A program made the translations under genes and the position numbers. The notes under the pieces were generated by a model. That model had not been told where the DNA came from and ran no database searches. It saw only the letters and a program-made list of their open reading frames with translations. A DNA stretch of 64,000 nt. Origin: Anisodus tanguticus. Its lineage: Eukaryota; Streptophyta; Magnoliopsida; Solanales; Solanaceae. This document shows, piece after piece, positions 35,956 to 48,400 of the stretch; within the stretch, counting starts at the first letter, position 1; every line of letters begins with the position of its first letter. The DNA lies in the NCBI GenBank assembly GCA_034509755.1, contig CM067541.1, positions 3,274,001-3,338,000 on the forward strand. The letters run 5' to 3'.

Positions 35956-36409
35956 TTTAATTATGATAATAAATAATTAAAGACAATAAAATTAAGTGCG
36001 CTAAATAAAATAAACGAGACAATAATAATTTAATGAAGGAACGAATGTACCAAACGCCGACGTAACGTCGACGTGTAATCGAGAGGTTGAAAATTGAAAC
36101 TTTGCTCGATGGAAGATCCTCAAGCTAGTTGCCAACTTCACTCCCAATTCCCAAATGAATTAATAAAATTGAATATTTAGCAAACAATGTAGAGAGATAT
36201 ATTGAGAAATTAGAGAGATTGTAGGAAGATTTGTGAGAAAGATGAAGAGAAAATGAGTTATTTATAGTTGAAAAATTGGGTTAAAGTGTAAATATAATAA
36301 CTTATGGGTTAAAAATAAATATTAAGGGGTAGGGGGGGCCTAAAATGGCCGTTGGCCAACGGCCATAATCTAAAATGGTCGTTGGTGCAACGGCTATTTT
36401 TGCAAAGGG

Positions 36410-36620
36410 GGTTTAAGGGTCGGGGTCGGGGTCGGGACGGGCTCGGGGCGGGCTCGGGTCCGGCGGGCCTGGGGCGGGCTCGGGTCTGGCGGGACGAGAC
36501 ATCGTCCCGTCCCGAGTTCGAGTCCCGCCCCGTTAAATTTTTTTTTTTTTTTTTTTTTTTTAGAGCGGGGTCGGGTCGGGACCGGGGCGGGGTCGGGACG
36601 GGGTCGGGTCGTCCCGGCCC
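36410..36620. repeat. hAT right subterminal GC-rich array plus poly-T
   Basis: GGGTCGGGGTCGGGGTCGGG and related words, interrupted by a 24-base T tract at 36538-36561. The G-rich strand is the plus strand at both ends, so the arrays are direct rather than inverted relative to each other. Confidence 0.85.
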
Positions 36621-37479
36621 ACTGGCCAGCCTTAGTATCAACTGGAGTGGAAGTGGACTTACAGGATGACATCCCAGCCCTCTCGATGATCTCAGTTGCA
36701 TACTTCCGTTGAGATAAGAACAACTATCGGAATGTCGAGTGACAACAATCCCCAAAAAGTAACTCAAGGGCCCCAAGTCTTTCATAACAAACTTAGAGCT
36801 GAGCAGTGTCATGATAGACTGGCATAAGGCATCGGAAGAGGCCGTCAAAATAATATCATCCACATATAACATGATATAGGCCACGGATGAACCACGACGG
36901 TAGATGAATAATGAATTATCCGATCTGCTGTAAGTGAACCCAATAGTCGAAACATAGTTCGCAAACCGCGTATACCAGGCACGTGGAGACTGATTAAGCC
37001 CATATAAGGACTTCTTCAACAAACATACATGATGAGGATGGTTGGGATCCCTGAATCCCAACGGCTGATGCATATAGACTGTTTCCTTGAGATCACCATG
37101 TAGGAAAGCATTCTTGACATCCAACTGATGAATAGGTCATGCCTTAGAAAGAGCCAAGCTAAGCACAATGCGAATGGTAGCCGGCTTGACCACCTGACTA
37201 AACGTCTCACCACAATTAACACCAACCTGCTGAGTCTTACCATCATCCACAAGCCGCGCCTTATGTCGGGCAAATGAACCATCTGAATTTTTCTTATGAG
37301 CAAAAATTCACATAGACCTAATAATATTAATACTAGATGGACGGGGTACCAATACCCACGTCTTATTATCAATAAGAGCATTATATTCATCAGTCATAGC
37401 AATTTTCCAATTCGGGTCATTTAATGCAGACACGTGATTTCGGGGTAAGGGTGATTTAAGAACATTAGAATGTAAATTA

Positions 37480-37770
37480 AAATGTCTTTTTGGTGTAAAA
37501 ATCCCCCGTTGACTACGGGTGACTGGTCCATGACTCGGGGCAGAGACGGGTGGATTTTGGGAATTTTCGAGACTCGGGACGGACTGGCCAGCAGGCAGTG
37601 GGCATGCCGGCCCAAATCGGTAACCTGGAGCCGGCGGACTAGTTCCGAATTGGGGCCGGACCGGCCCAATCGCAGAACCGGCCGGTGGGCGGACCGGGAC
37701 CGGCAGTGGGTGACAGACCAGTGGGGCCAGCGGGCAGTGGGCCCGTTGGAGAACTTTGGGTGCGGGAGAT
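37480..37770 (-). other. GC-rich proline-coding linker in Copia pol
   Basis: The minus-strand frame reads Pro-rich, for example SAIGPVRPQFGTSPPAPGYR, between the integrase and RT domains. This is a normal low-complexity linker of Copia polyproteins, although strikingly GC-rich here. Confidence 0.7.
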
Positions 37771-38505
37771 GTCCAAAAAATGCTGAATAATATACGGGGA
37801 TATACCATCATCCAAAAAATTATACGAACTAGGCACGAGAGTATTAACTTTAGCAAATGGAAATTGGGATTCATCAAAAATGACATGGCGATTAATGATA
37901 ATTTTATTAGAGGATAAATCAAAGCATTTGTAGCCACGATGATTAGACGGAAAACCCAAAAACACACACGGAGTAGACTGGGCCTGAAGTTTGTTAATTG
38001 TGGTGGACGGGAATAACGGATAACACAAACACCCAAAAACCCGAAGATGTGAATATGAAGGAATTTTATTATATAAAATTTGAAGGGGGGAAGAATATGC
38101 CAAACCTTTTGAAGGAGTTATGTTAAGGAGATAGTTAGCCATTTGGAGAGCATGATGCCAAAAAGACGGGGGTACGGAAGCATGAATCAATAATGTTCAG
38201 ACAATGTTATTTATGGAGCGAATTTTGCGTTTGACTTTCCCATTTTGTGATGACGTATGAGGATAAGAAAAATGAAAATTGATCCCATTATTAGCACAGA
38301 ATTCCCGAAACACCCCATTGTCATATTCTTTGCCATTATCACACTAAAAAAATTTGATTTCTCAGTCGAATTGGGTTCTGATGAATGCTCTAAATTTTAG
38401 GAAGACAGAAAAAACTTGAGATTTTTTCGCTATCAGAAACGTTCATAAAAACTTAGAATAATCATCCAAAAAGAGAACATAATACCGATGACCTACATAC
38501 ATCTG

Positions 38506-41500
38506 AATTCTTGGTGCTACGGTTCATATTTTCAAAAAAGTGCAGATTTTACAATGCTTTGTAAAGAAAACGGCAATTGCTCCGTAATCAGGTATGCAAT
38601 ATTTAAATTCTTAGTTATGCTTTTATATGGTAAGGATGGTTCACAAGGAATATACATGGCTATCACGAGTTTGCTACTAATGATACAACTTGTTAGGTTC
38701 ATTTGATACATGGGAACCTAATTGATTATTATCATTTATGCCTCAAATTTGTTTCTGAAGAATAATATTGTTAAGAGGGATTGTAATGTTAATTTCATAT
38801 TCCTTAATGTCTAAATTAGAGTTTCTAGAATACAGATCTCACGGTACTTCATAGCTCCTAAAGTAATAATTGTTTTGAAATACGTTAGAGAAAAATTCTC
38901 TACATTATTTGTATGCCTCGATTTGCTCATGAAGTAGTAATATCTTAAAAGAAATACTAAGCTATTATATTTTGATATTTTTAAGGCACGTTCAGATGAT
39001 TGTGTTCCATTCCTGAAGAATGAAAATTCTTGATAAAAGCTATAAATATAAATCCATTCCTGAAGTGAATGTGATAATATTTAATAAAGTATATGAATAC
39101 AAACGTGCAGTTGGTTGTGAAGATATCACGACTCACCTCCGGAAGAGGTATTTGAGAAGAAATATTTTGAATATTTTATGCTTCATTCCCGAAGTAGTAA
39201 GGTTTTGAAATTTAGTCCTGGAGCAATAAAAACACTGCAACTTACTTCCGAAGCAGTAAGACTCTGAATTCTACTCTTGAAATCTACTATGAAGTAGTAG
39301 ATATTTGAAATTGGAATCTTTCGAAGAGGTTATATATGATAGCACCATTTATTATAGATCGTAATTGTTACGGTCGAAAAATAAATTGGAGTAAACCTGA
39401 AATTTACTAGCAATAAAAATGGTTATCATATTGTGACTACAAATGATTAGAAGATTGAATATATCCAAGTTAACGGGTAAGAAATATGTATGCGAAACGT
39501 TACCCGAGCATGATGAGATCACATGCCACAATAAATAAGAATTTTATTGATATAAAATCTCATGTAATTGTAAATCAGACATTTACTAAAACAAATAGCA
39601 CTCGTCGAGGTAAACTTGAAGTTTACTAGAACAAATAGTTTTATCAGTTGACATGATCATTTTGGCTGTCCTGGTTTAAATTTGATGTGCTAATTGAGTA
39701 TTTGAATAAATTGAAGAACTAGAAAATTCTTCAAGAATTTCTTTGTGTTGCTTGTTCTCATGATAAGTGGATTACACCAGCTAATGTTGCAACAGAATCC
39801 CCTAAAGTCTAAAAAATTTAAAAGGTGAATGTGGGCCCGTTCACGTGCGATATGATGTCTTAAATAGATGCATCTATGAGACGGTCTCATGTGCGTTTAT
39901 TGCTTGCTAAAAATAATTGAGTTGGGAGCACAATTTTCAGAATATGTAATCAAGACAATTCATCTTTATAATGTTGGTTTATATCCGAACTAGTTTGACT
40001 TTAAATGCCTCCATTAAATAGCTAACCAATTGCTTATGAGAACAAAGCTTCATGTGTTGGTCTAAGATATGATATATTGCATACAACAACACTTATATAT
40101 TTCAGACCAATAAATTATGATAAATTCTCCCTTCATAATTGATTCAGGTCAGGAACTAGATATTTCCATCTTATAGCTTTTGATGTGCAATATATGATTT
40201 ATGAATATACCACAATGCGCACAGATGAATTTTCCAAAGTATATGGGGATATATGTTAGTTTTTCTAACATAAGGGGGAGAGAATAAGCGGCTAAGAAAT
40301 ATGTTGTGAATTATCAGCAGTCTGATCCTCAGATAATTCAAGTCAAATGCCGAAAGTATTTGCTGACCCTACTATTTCATATTTCATCCTTAAAATGCTC
40401 CTAATGTCGCTGAAGGACATATCTACAACATGCATGGAGCATGGTAGACCAATCGGTTTCAAATATAATAACTCTTGAAAAGAGAGAGGAAATTATCAAA
40501 ATGATCATAATAAGGAGGCAATGTGCTCTTGTAAAGTCTATGACATAACACTTCATAAAACCTCATGGGAGGTTCAGGTACCTGAAAACAATGAAGTGAT
40601 GAGATCTCAATAAGTTATGTCGAATTGCAAACTGATACAAATAATATTTCATCGACTGTATATTTAATACAATATGACGCGCAATATCGTATAAGATTGT
40701 GAAGATCTGATTCCTACGTATCTCAAAGCAAGCCGACGTAGAAATAATTACCAAGTGAAATGATGCATCTTGGTAATTGTAAAGTTTATTCGACAGGTAG
40801 TCCAAACATCACAAGTTATTGGAGAACTTGTTTATAATCCTTAAATGAATCAAGACCGATATACTGGAATCTCCTTAATGAATATTCACAAAGGATACAA
40901 AAATGACTTTGTTTACCCTTGTCTCTCTATGATAATCAGAATCTTTCATATTATTATGCAAATTGATGATTTGAATATTATTGGGGCTCTTGAAGAGTAT
41001 CCAAAAGCAACTGATTATCTGTTAAAGAAGTTGAAATGAGAAAATTAGATTAGTCTTGAAGTATTATCTATTTGTGCAATTGATGTATTTATTTATCTTG
41101 CTATAACTATAAGCATGATAAAATTTCTCTCCTACATAAAGATATTAAAATAAGATCAATTGCATGCTGCAAATGAAAGACATGACATGAATTTGTTTAT
41201 CCTATCAAATATAGTCAAGTATTTTAGATATACAGGGCATTAATCATATCAACATAAGAGTTCAATCTAGATATGTTATCTATTTTCATGAAGGATTATT
41301 GTCATACCGTTGTTTTACATAACAACCAAATCATAGAAATGTGACAACAATTTATAAAGCAAGTTAAGAATGTACTTGGCGTGACTGCGACGATACTATA
41401 TGGCGTTGATGCAACTCTATCTAAGGAATGAAGATGATCTACCAGTTAGTCAAATGACCATTTGACAAATCTGATCACAAAAGCACTGTCAACCTCAATA

Positions 41501-41775
41501 TATGATAAGTTAGTATATATGATCTGAGTACATCATCTTGAAGAATTATGTGATGCTTTAATAAGGAGGAGTAAAATACGCGCTATACACTTTTTCACTT
41601 AATTAAATTTTTTGTCCCATTTGGATTTTCCTGTTAAGGTTTTTAATGAGGGAGCTAGCAATGCATATTACTAAATACCTATACTCTTTTTTCTTCACTA
41701 GAATTTTTTCACTGAAGTTTTCCTAGTAAGGTTTTAACGAGACATATAATCTATTAATGAACATCCAAGGGAGAG
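38506..41775 (+). mobile_element. Internal region of the old plus-strand Copia element, heavily decayed
   Basis: No ORF survives, but order-preserving traces do: an integrase zinc-finger/core trace (HFGCPGLNL near 39655-39690; a region corresponding to ARLLAQ...NAGEFTS near 39900-40010), and a clear RT box at 40845-41039 whose translation contains KNDFVYPCLS and IDDLNIIGALEEYPKATDYL. This corresponds to the YVDDLNIIGT motif of one Copia lineage. An RNase H/end trace (HHLEELCDALIRRSK) lies at about 41530-41570. Stops are frequent, indicating an old insertion. Confidence 0.72.
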
Positions 41776-42054
41776 TATTATAGTACACCGTATTGTGAAT
41801 GTTCATACATAATTTTTTGGATAAGCTTACAATTAAGCAGACATCTTGCAAGTAACTCAAACAGATAAGTTGTAAGTAGCTCAAGCAGACAGCTCGCCAA
41901 CAACTTCCTGAAAAGGCTTGCCGCAACTTTCTCAGGATTGCAATCAAGTAAACAACTTACAAATAGCTTGCAAATAGCTTAAACAGGTAGCTTGTCAGCA
42001 ACTTCTTAAAAGTCTCGCAACAACTTCTTGAATATCTTTGCTGCAGTTTCTTTT

Positions 42055-42074
42055 TATCTATAAATATGACGTCA
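42055..42074 (+). promoter_or_regulatory. LTR TATA box and palindromic TGACGTCA
   Basis: TATCTATAAATA (42055-42064 region) is followed by TGACGTCA at 42067-42074, a perfect bZIP/TGA-type site. It is oriented toward the Yippee-like gene, whose ATG is about 370 bp downstream. Use by that gene is inference. Confidence 0.5.
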
Positions 42075-42155
42075 ATTCAGTTCACTTATACATCCGTTTA
42101 AATAAAAATTCTCTCTCCCCTCCTTTTTGGCTATCTCTCTCGTTATTTTGTATTT

Positions 42156-42156
<1 letters not shown>

Positions 42157-42202
<46 letters not shown>

Positions 42203-42229
42203 ATTATTATTATTATTATTATTATAATA
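42157..42229 (+). repeat. (ATT)n microsatellite
   Basis: About 24 ATT/TTA units with two TAA interruptions, between the LTR and the 5' leader of the Yippee-like gene. Likely polymorphic in length. Confidence 0.95.
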
Positions 42230-42439
42230 GCCGAATTTATGAGACAGAAGGGGACACTGTCTTGGGACTACAAATTCTGGTCACGGTTCATTTTTTACTT
42301 GAGTCCACATCTAACCTTAAAACCCGAAACCCCAAATATATATATATATATACCTTAAGCCCCACAAAGTCCCACCGCACTATCACGACTGACCAAAAAA
42401 CAATTCTTGTTTCCGTGTTGTTTTAATCTTCCATTAAAG

Positions 42440-45400
42440 ATGGGAAGGATATTTGTAGTAGATCTTGAAGGTAGAACATACAAGTGCAAATTCTGCAAAA
42501 CCCATCTATCCCTTGCTGATGATCTTGTTTCTAGGGTAACCATTTCTTCTTCCCCCTTTTCTTCAATTGCTTAAGTTTTTATATATAAATATCTCACCTT
42601 TTTCAAGACTGTTATATAGCTTTTCTTTGGTTTTTGGCCTTTTGGGGCTTCTTGTTTCTTTGATTATTAGCTTATCATGCTTTTATTTTTTTTGTTTGCA
42701 TAATTAGATGGTGTTTGTGCCTACACAAAGCAGAAACACAGGCTATTCAACTAGAAAGAAAGAAATTGCTTCTATTCTTGCATGATCATTTGCTGCTTAT
42801 AATTGTACTAGTTTCTCTGCATGTATATGTCGAGTTATGTAGTAAGTAGTTGTACTACATAATTTAGTACTCCCATCCTCCCAAAAAGATTGTCTTGATT
42901 CGGATTATGAGGGTCAAACCAACTAATGTTTGGTGTGAATTCCGATATAGAATCTTTAATTTTTTGCAATATAATTTACATATTTTAAAACTATATAAAA
43001 ATTACTATAACTCACAATAATTAACAATTCAAAATATTTAAAAAGTATTTGAAAAAATTATGATCAAAGAAAATATCTTTGACTGTCCAAATAGTAACTA
43101 AGACAACCTTTTTGGGACGGAGGGAGTATAATAATATTAATAATTTAAAAATAAATTTGCTTCTTTTTCCAAGTGGGGAATTTCAAAGCAAATAATACCA
43201 CTTCCCCTGTTCTTCAATTCCCCTTGCTTTTCTTACTTTCTGGCTATGTTTTTATAAGTAATAATCTCACCTTTTTCAAGATTGTTATAGACCTTTTCAT
43301 TGGGGGGCTCGTTGTTTCTTTGAGTAATAAGCTTATGAAGCTTTTTTTTGTTTAAATCCAATGTTTTGTTTAATTAGATGGTGTTTGTGCCTACACAAAG
43401 GAGAAAACAGGGCTATTCAACTAGAAAGAATTGCTTCTGTTAAGAAAATATTCTTGCATGATCATTTGTTGCTTATAATTGTGCTAGTTTCTCGGCATGT
43501 GTATGTCAAGTTACGTAGTGCACCATTTCGTAAAATAATATTAATAATTTTAAAATAAAGGCTTAAATAAAAAAATTGAAAGTTTTTTTTCCCCAGGAAA
43601 TAAGATATATTGATTAAGGGGGCATTTCGAGAATTGAACTGGGACCTCTCGCACCCTAAGCGAGAATCATACCACTAGACCTAATGCCCTATATATATAT
43701 ATATGAAAGAATAAAGTACATATTTGTGTGGATGATCAATGTGGAAAGAATGTTGTAAATGGATTAAGATTTCGCTCCTTAATTAATTTCTATTTTTCAA
43801 TATAATATAGAGAAACTCTTGCCTGATCATTTGCAGCTTATAATTGTGCTAGTGTCTCGTCACATGTATGTCGAGTTATGTAGTAGATAATTTAGTAAAA
43901 TAATATTAAGTTAATGGCGTTATTGGTCCCTTAGTTATCGATAATTGTGATTTTAGTCCTTATGATACCTGACTAAGTTTTTATAAATAAATATCTCACC
44001 CTTTTTCAAGATTGTGATAGAGCTTTTCATTACTTTGGCCTTTTAGGGCTTGTTGTTTCCAAAAGTATAACCTAAGCAGAAAACAGGGCTATTCAACTAG
44101 AAACTAGAAAGAAAGAAAATTGCTTCGGTATCCCAGTGAAAAAAAATAAATTCTTGCATGATCATTTGTTGGTTATAATTGTATTAATTTCTCGGGCATG
44201 TGTATGTCGAGTTATGTAGTACATAATTTAGTAAAATAGTATTAACAATCTTAAAATAAAGTTTTAAATTTTAAAAATTATATATGAAAAAATGAAGTAT
44301 ATTTTTGTGTGGATGATGAATGCCGAACGAATATTGTAAATGGATTAAGATCTTGCTCCTTTCTCTCAAGTATATCTGTCTATCACTAAAATCAATTAAA
44401 CTAATAAGTCTTCTCTCGAATAGCTATAAATGTTCACATGTCATTTTTCATTCTATTGTTTATTGACATATAGCTTCACAATAATATCCCCAGAATATAT
44501 AGTAATAAACTAAAGTCGATATGTAATGACATCTTGTTTCATGCTTTATCCACAAAATCAAAATTTTAATAATTACTTCATTTGCTACTATGGCGCTAAA
44601 ACCCCCAATCAAAAGTCAGAAATAGATCAATTTTATATTGTGAAGAGGGCGGGATAAAACTATTGCACAATTTAGTTTTAGGTCACTAATTTATTGCTTC
44701 AGAATCATGTAAATAGGTACGTTTTTCACCAAAAATAACGAACACAACCTCTTAGAAGCCATTTAATTAGCTGTATATATATATATATATATATATTATA
44801 TTTATTTATTTATTTATAAGTAGAATATTTAGATTATTTTTGGAGTTTAGTAGATAGATATGTATATAGATATAGATAGATTATGGTGATTAGACTTTTG
44901 CTTTATTTGTGGTATATGCACTGGAAATTTTCTGCCATGATTGCTTGTTCATAGTATTGCACTTTTAGCTTGCTTGGTTTGTGGTTTTTTAACGGTTGGT
45001 TTTATGGTCAGGGATTTCATTGCCGCAGAGGAAAAGCATACCTGTTCAATAAAGTGTGAGTGCCTTTGTAATTTTCTTAACAGCAATTGATCATAACCAG
45101 TTCTATCTTATGAATTATTCTGATTATATTTCACACTTGAATTAACTTCGTTGATAATCATGCATCCATCTTAGACTGATATCTGTTGCATTCTTTTTGG
45201 AGCCTATCTGTCTAGTTATATGTATTAGGAAGAGGATTGGGATTTATTAGGTTTAGTACATTAGAAAATTTCAGTTGGAAAAGATCAGTCGATCGCTGGT
45301 GGGAACCTTAATTCTACCTTTACCTAATCATTAGATTCTTGATAATATTATCACTATTATTCAATTGAGTGTTACTTGCTTTGGAGTAGTTGCTAATTAT

Positions 45401-48400
45401 TAGAAATCCTGAATAAGGCCTAATCTTCAAGCAGTTCACGCGTAATCTTCTTTTCTAAGAAAGTCACATTTTCTCCTTTCTGAAAAGCAAAGGCAAAAAT
45501 TTCTAAATTTCACTTGTGCAAAAGGATCATTACCGGGTCCTCAATCCATCTGTTTAAAAACATTACTAGCTTAACTGCTAGATCCTGCCAAATTCTATCA
45601 ATTAGACATCCCGCATCTACATCATAGCAGAAATCACCATTTAAAAGAAAAATGATTCTACATTTAAAAATATTGTTTATTCATGAGAATTTGATCTTAG
45701 CATATCTTGCCACTTCAGAAAAAAAATGAACTTTTTTTTAATCTTAGTATGCCGCAAAGTACAAGGTGAAAATATCTTATAATTTTTCCCACAGATGGAG
45801 TACCAGTTAGAGTCAAAATTTTACACTTATTGTTCTGGAAATGTGAGATATTTTTGCATCCTAATCCACTTAATAGGATGCCAAGCTTCTTGTAAAATGT
45901 TTGCTCCAGTGTTCAGAAGAAACCAAAGAAGACTTTATCCCAAAAGAAAAAGGATAGAGAGATACCAAATATGAAACATTATCCAACTGATAAATGTGAA
46001 AGGGAGCCTTGGTGTCACTGGTAAGTTGCTGCCATGCGACAAGGAAGTCAGGGGTTCGAGCGGTGGAAATAGCTTCTTGCAGAAATGCAGGGTAAGGCTA
46101 CGTACAATAGACCCTTGTGGTCCGGCCCTTCCCCAGACCCCGGGGATAGCAGGAGCTTATTGCACCGGGCTGCCCTTTTTTTAATCCAACTGATAAATGT
46201 TCCTCCTTAAACAACCGTAAGAACTATGTTTCTGACAATCTTGGAATAAGGATTCCATTTAAATGAAATAGCTGAGAGTTATACATTAAGAAAAAGCAAT
46301 ACAAACCATTTAAAATAAAATTGAAAGTCAATTAATTGTGCGAGGAAACTGTTGTAGCAACTTAATGGTTGAGTCCATGTAGAATTGTGCTTTATGTAAT
46401 CTACTTAAAACTAGGAAGCTATTAATTTCTTTATCGGAAAAAAGATATCTGCTATATTAACTTCTATGTTTTCGATCATCCCGTCTTTACTTCCTTTTCT
46501 TTGTATGATATGTTTATAATTGTCAATGTTATGTAATTGATATATCCTTCCTCTGTTGTATTAAATTCTCAAAATTTACCATGTCGACGTGTCCGCGACT
46601 TATCATATTGCATTTCACATCCATCTTCCTGCTTTCTAAATTGAAATGGATGGAGGAACTCACATTGTATGAACCGTAATATAACTGTACCCTCTAGACA
46701 GATGTTATATGTAGAAGAAAAAACTTCCTTTCTTGCAACAACGACTATTCCGTGAATCCAAAAGAGTTCCCAATTTTCAGTAACACACACACACACATTG
46801 TGATAATCGTCGTATCCGGGGCAACTTGTGCGCAACTCGACTAATTCCACGAGGCACCCTCTACCCCCACTAGCACAGGTACCGAGTAGCTCTGTCCACC
46901 AACGCTTGGACATATGGGAAGAAATCACGTAGTATTTTTGTCTTCGCTAGAAATTGAACGCATACTTCCTTGACCTCTAGGTCACACCCTTGATTTCAAG
47001 TTACTAAAAAAATCAAATGCTAGCAGCCGCATCCAGCTCTTTTTCTTTTAAAGGGAAAGGATGAGAGGGTGATAGCTCAATAATACCAGGGAAAGCGAAA
47101 GTAATGAAGGACTTGAAATCTGAGCTACTTCAAATTACAAAGCTATGCGCTGTAAATGTAGATATACAGCAAAACTGCCAATTTAGAAAGAAATGAACCT
47201 GACTAGGTATGCATTAACCTTACCACTTAAGTTAAACTATTAGTATGTGCATTGAACATGACTGCCAAGCCTGAAGCTGTATTTAAATAGAAATTAGTGT
47301 TTGCTGTTTCTAGTGTTGGTTGGAACATGTATGGCAGAATATATAGTTTACCCTCGGAATTTGAGACCAAATCCCCGTGACACACCTGTTCAACGCTGGC
47401 AACCTTTTACACACTCAACCTTTCCGAAATGTAGCTAAGACACACCAATTTTTTCTTGACCAGTTTTTTGAAATATGTGTAATGTCACGCACCAATAAGC
47501 CGTGACACGTGTCATTAACATAAGAATTAAAAAAGAAAACACTTAAAGTGCAATTTTACCCCTAATTACAAAAAAATATCCAATTTCACCATCTTCCCAA
47601 GCTACTACCTACACCATGGCGCCGCCGCCACCACCACCAAGACCTTGATAGCCTCAAAAACTCGTAAAAATTGGAGAAAAGAACCCATAATCCACCCAAA
47701 ACGTAAGAGGCGAACACCGCGATCATTAATTTACGGGGAAATAAACAAACACACAACCCCAATGAAAGAAAATGAAAGAGGAGTACACCTTCAGTGGTGA
47801 AAAATTTAATTACAGAAGGAGAGGAAAAAATTGAAAGAGAAAGAAAGAAAGAAAATGAAAAAGGAAAAAACAATTCTGATCAGGGTTCTTCATCAGCAAA
47901 TGAAAGAAAATGAGAAGGGAGAACACCTTCAATGGTGAAATTTGATTCCAGAAAGAGAAAAAAAACCGAAAGAGAGAAAGATAATGAAATAGGAAAAAAA
48001 ATAATTGACTGTTGGATCAATTTTACCAAATCTGGATTGTTCAAATAAAGTATATGATACATTCTTTTGTTACTCATGCGCCTATTTTATTGATAAAACA
48101 CGCGCTGGACATGTGGCATAAGTGGTGTGTATCAGATACATATTGAAAAGATTGGGGTGGGATAAAGGTTGCCCTAGACGGGTGTGTCACAGGGATTTGG
48201 TCTCAAGTTCCTGGGGTGAACTATGTATTCTGCCTTCCTCATATCTTTCCTATCTTCTAAAATTGGGCTCCCTTGGCAGTCCAGATATTATGTTACTATC
48301 AACAACATTAAATCAAGTTTCCATTCCCAAGTATTAAATCGCCAACTTAATAGATCCAATTAGGCAAGTTCAAATTCAATATATATAAACATGCTGGATT

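Larger units (their letters stand above)
33092..36634 (-). mobile_element. hAT transposon with degenerate transposase, 3.5 kb
   Basis: The ends TAGGGGTGGCCAGTGGGCC and GGCCCACTGGCCAGCCTTA are imperfect inverted repeats. The flanks GTACCAAC (33084-33091) and GTATCAAC (36635-36642) are an 8-bp TSD with one mismatch, located in Copia RT coding DNA (STPVDTK). Minus-strand transposase pieces: start MEGLKGMFKGKGKG (35955); BED zinc-finger remnant with WTFFDRDVENQVAICKICK (about 35550-35640); RNase H-fold core with ITLDNASNNNYAI and STRWNSLYEQLL (34547-34966); and the hATC dimerisation region FPTLSLMTRDVLNIQASS with SESAF (33750-33898). At least four frame breaks make it non-autonomous now. GC-rich subterminal arrays lie inside both ends. 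Confidence 0.92.
32017..38505 (-). mobile_element. 5'-truncated Copia retrotransposon (minus), interrupted by an hAT element
   Basis: On the minus strand the order is integrase, proline-rich linker, reverse transcriptase, RNase H, polypurine tract and 3' LTR. Integrase fragments (38505 to about 38190) include HRYYVLFLDDYSK and NGKEYDNGVFREF. The region 37639-38190 holds the post-integrase domain (YLLNITPSKGL, FGCLCYPLFP). RT motifs QLDVKNAFLHGDL, KSLYGLNQSPRAW and LYVDDIILTA lie at 36800-37140, and RNase H (YTDADWGGCPDTRRSTSGY, ADIFTKGLP) at 32400-32870. Stops and frameshifts abound (for instance near 37300). The 5' LTR, gag and protease are absent, so copying or insertion was incomplete. A 3.5-kb hAT splits the RT C-terminal part. 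Confidence 0.88.
41776..42230 (+). mobile_element. 3' LTR of the old plus-strand Copia element
   Basis: Preceded by a purine tract (CCAAGGGAGAG, 41765-41775). It contains U3 repeats of AGCTTGCAAATAGCTTAAAC type, a TATA box, and matches the 5' LTR remnant at 31348-31542. The 3' end has been expanded by an ATT microsatellite, so the exact boundary is uncertain. Confidence 0.75.
42573..44260 (+). repeat. Three to four diverged tandem copies in Yippee intron 1
   Basis: A block running AAATATCTCACCTTTTTCAA, AGGGCTATTCAACTAGAAAG, TTCTTGCATGATCATTTG and ATGTCGAGTTATGTAGTA recurs at about 42573-42848, 43240-43520 and 43976-44260. A partial copy (43813-43905) carries only the end. Spacing differs because of the Stowaway and the tRNA-like insert. 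Confidence 0.85.

Noticed and set aside
42038..42358. Ile- or Tyr-rich ORFs that look like membrane proteins
   Set aside because: They translate the ATT microsatellite.
46780..46800. (CA)n tract as a regulatory element in intron 2
   Set aside because: Only about seven units; an ordinary microsatellite with no other signal.
47586..47873. Hydrophobic 95-residue minus-strand ORF
   Set aside because: Lies inside the Mutator-like foldback element; its hydrophobicity comes from A/G-rich repeats read in antisense.
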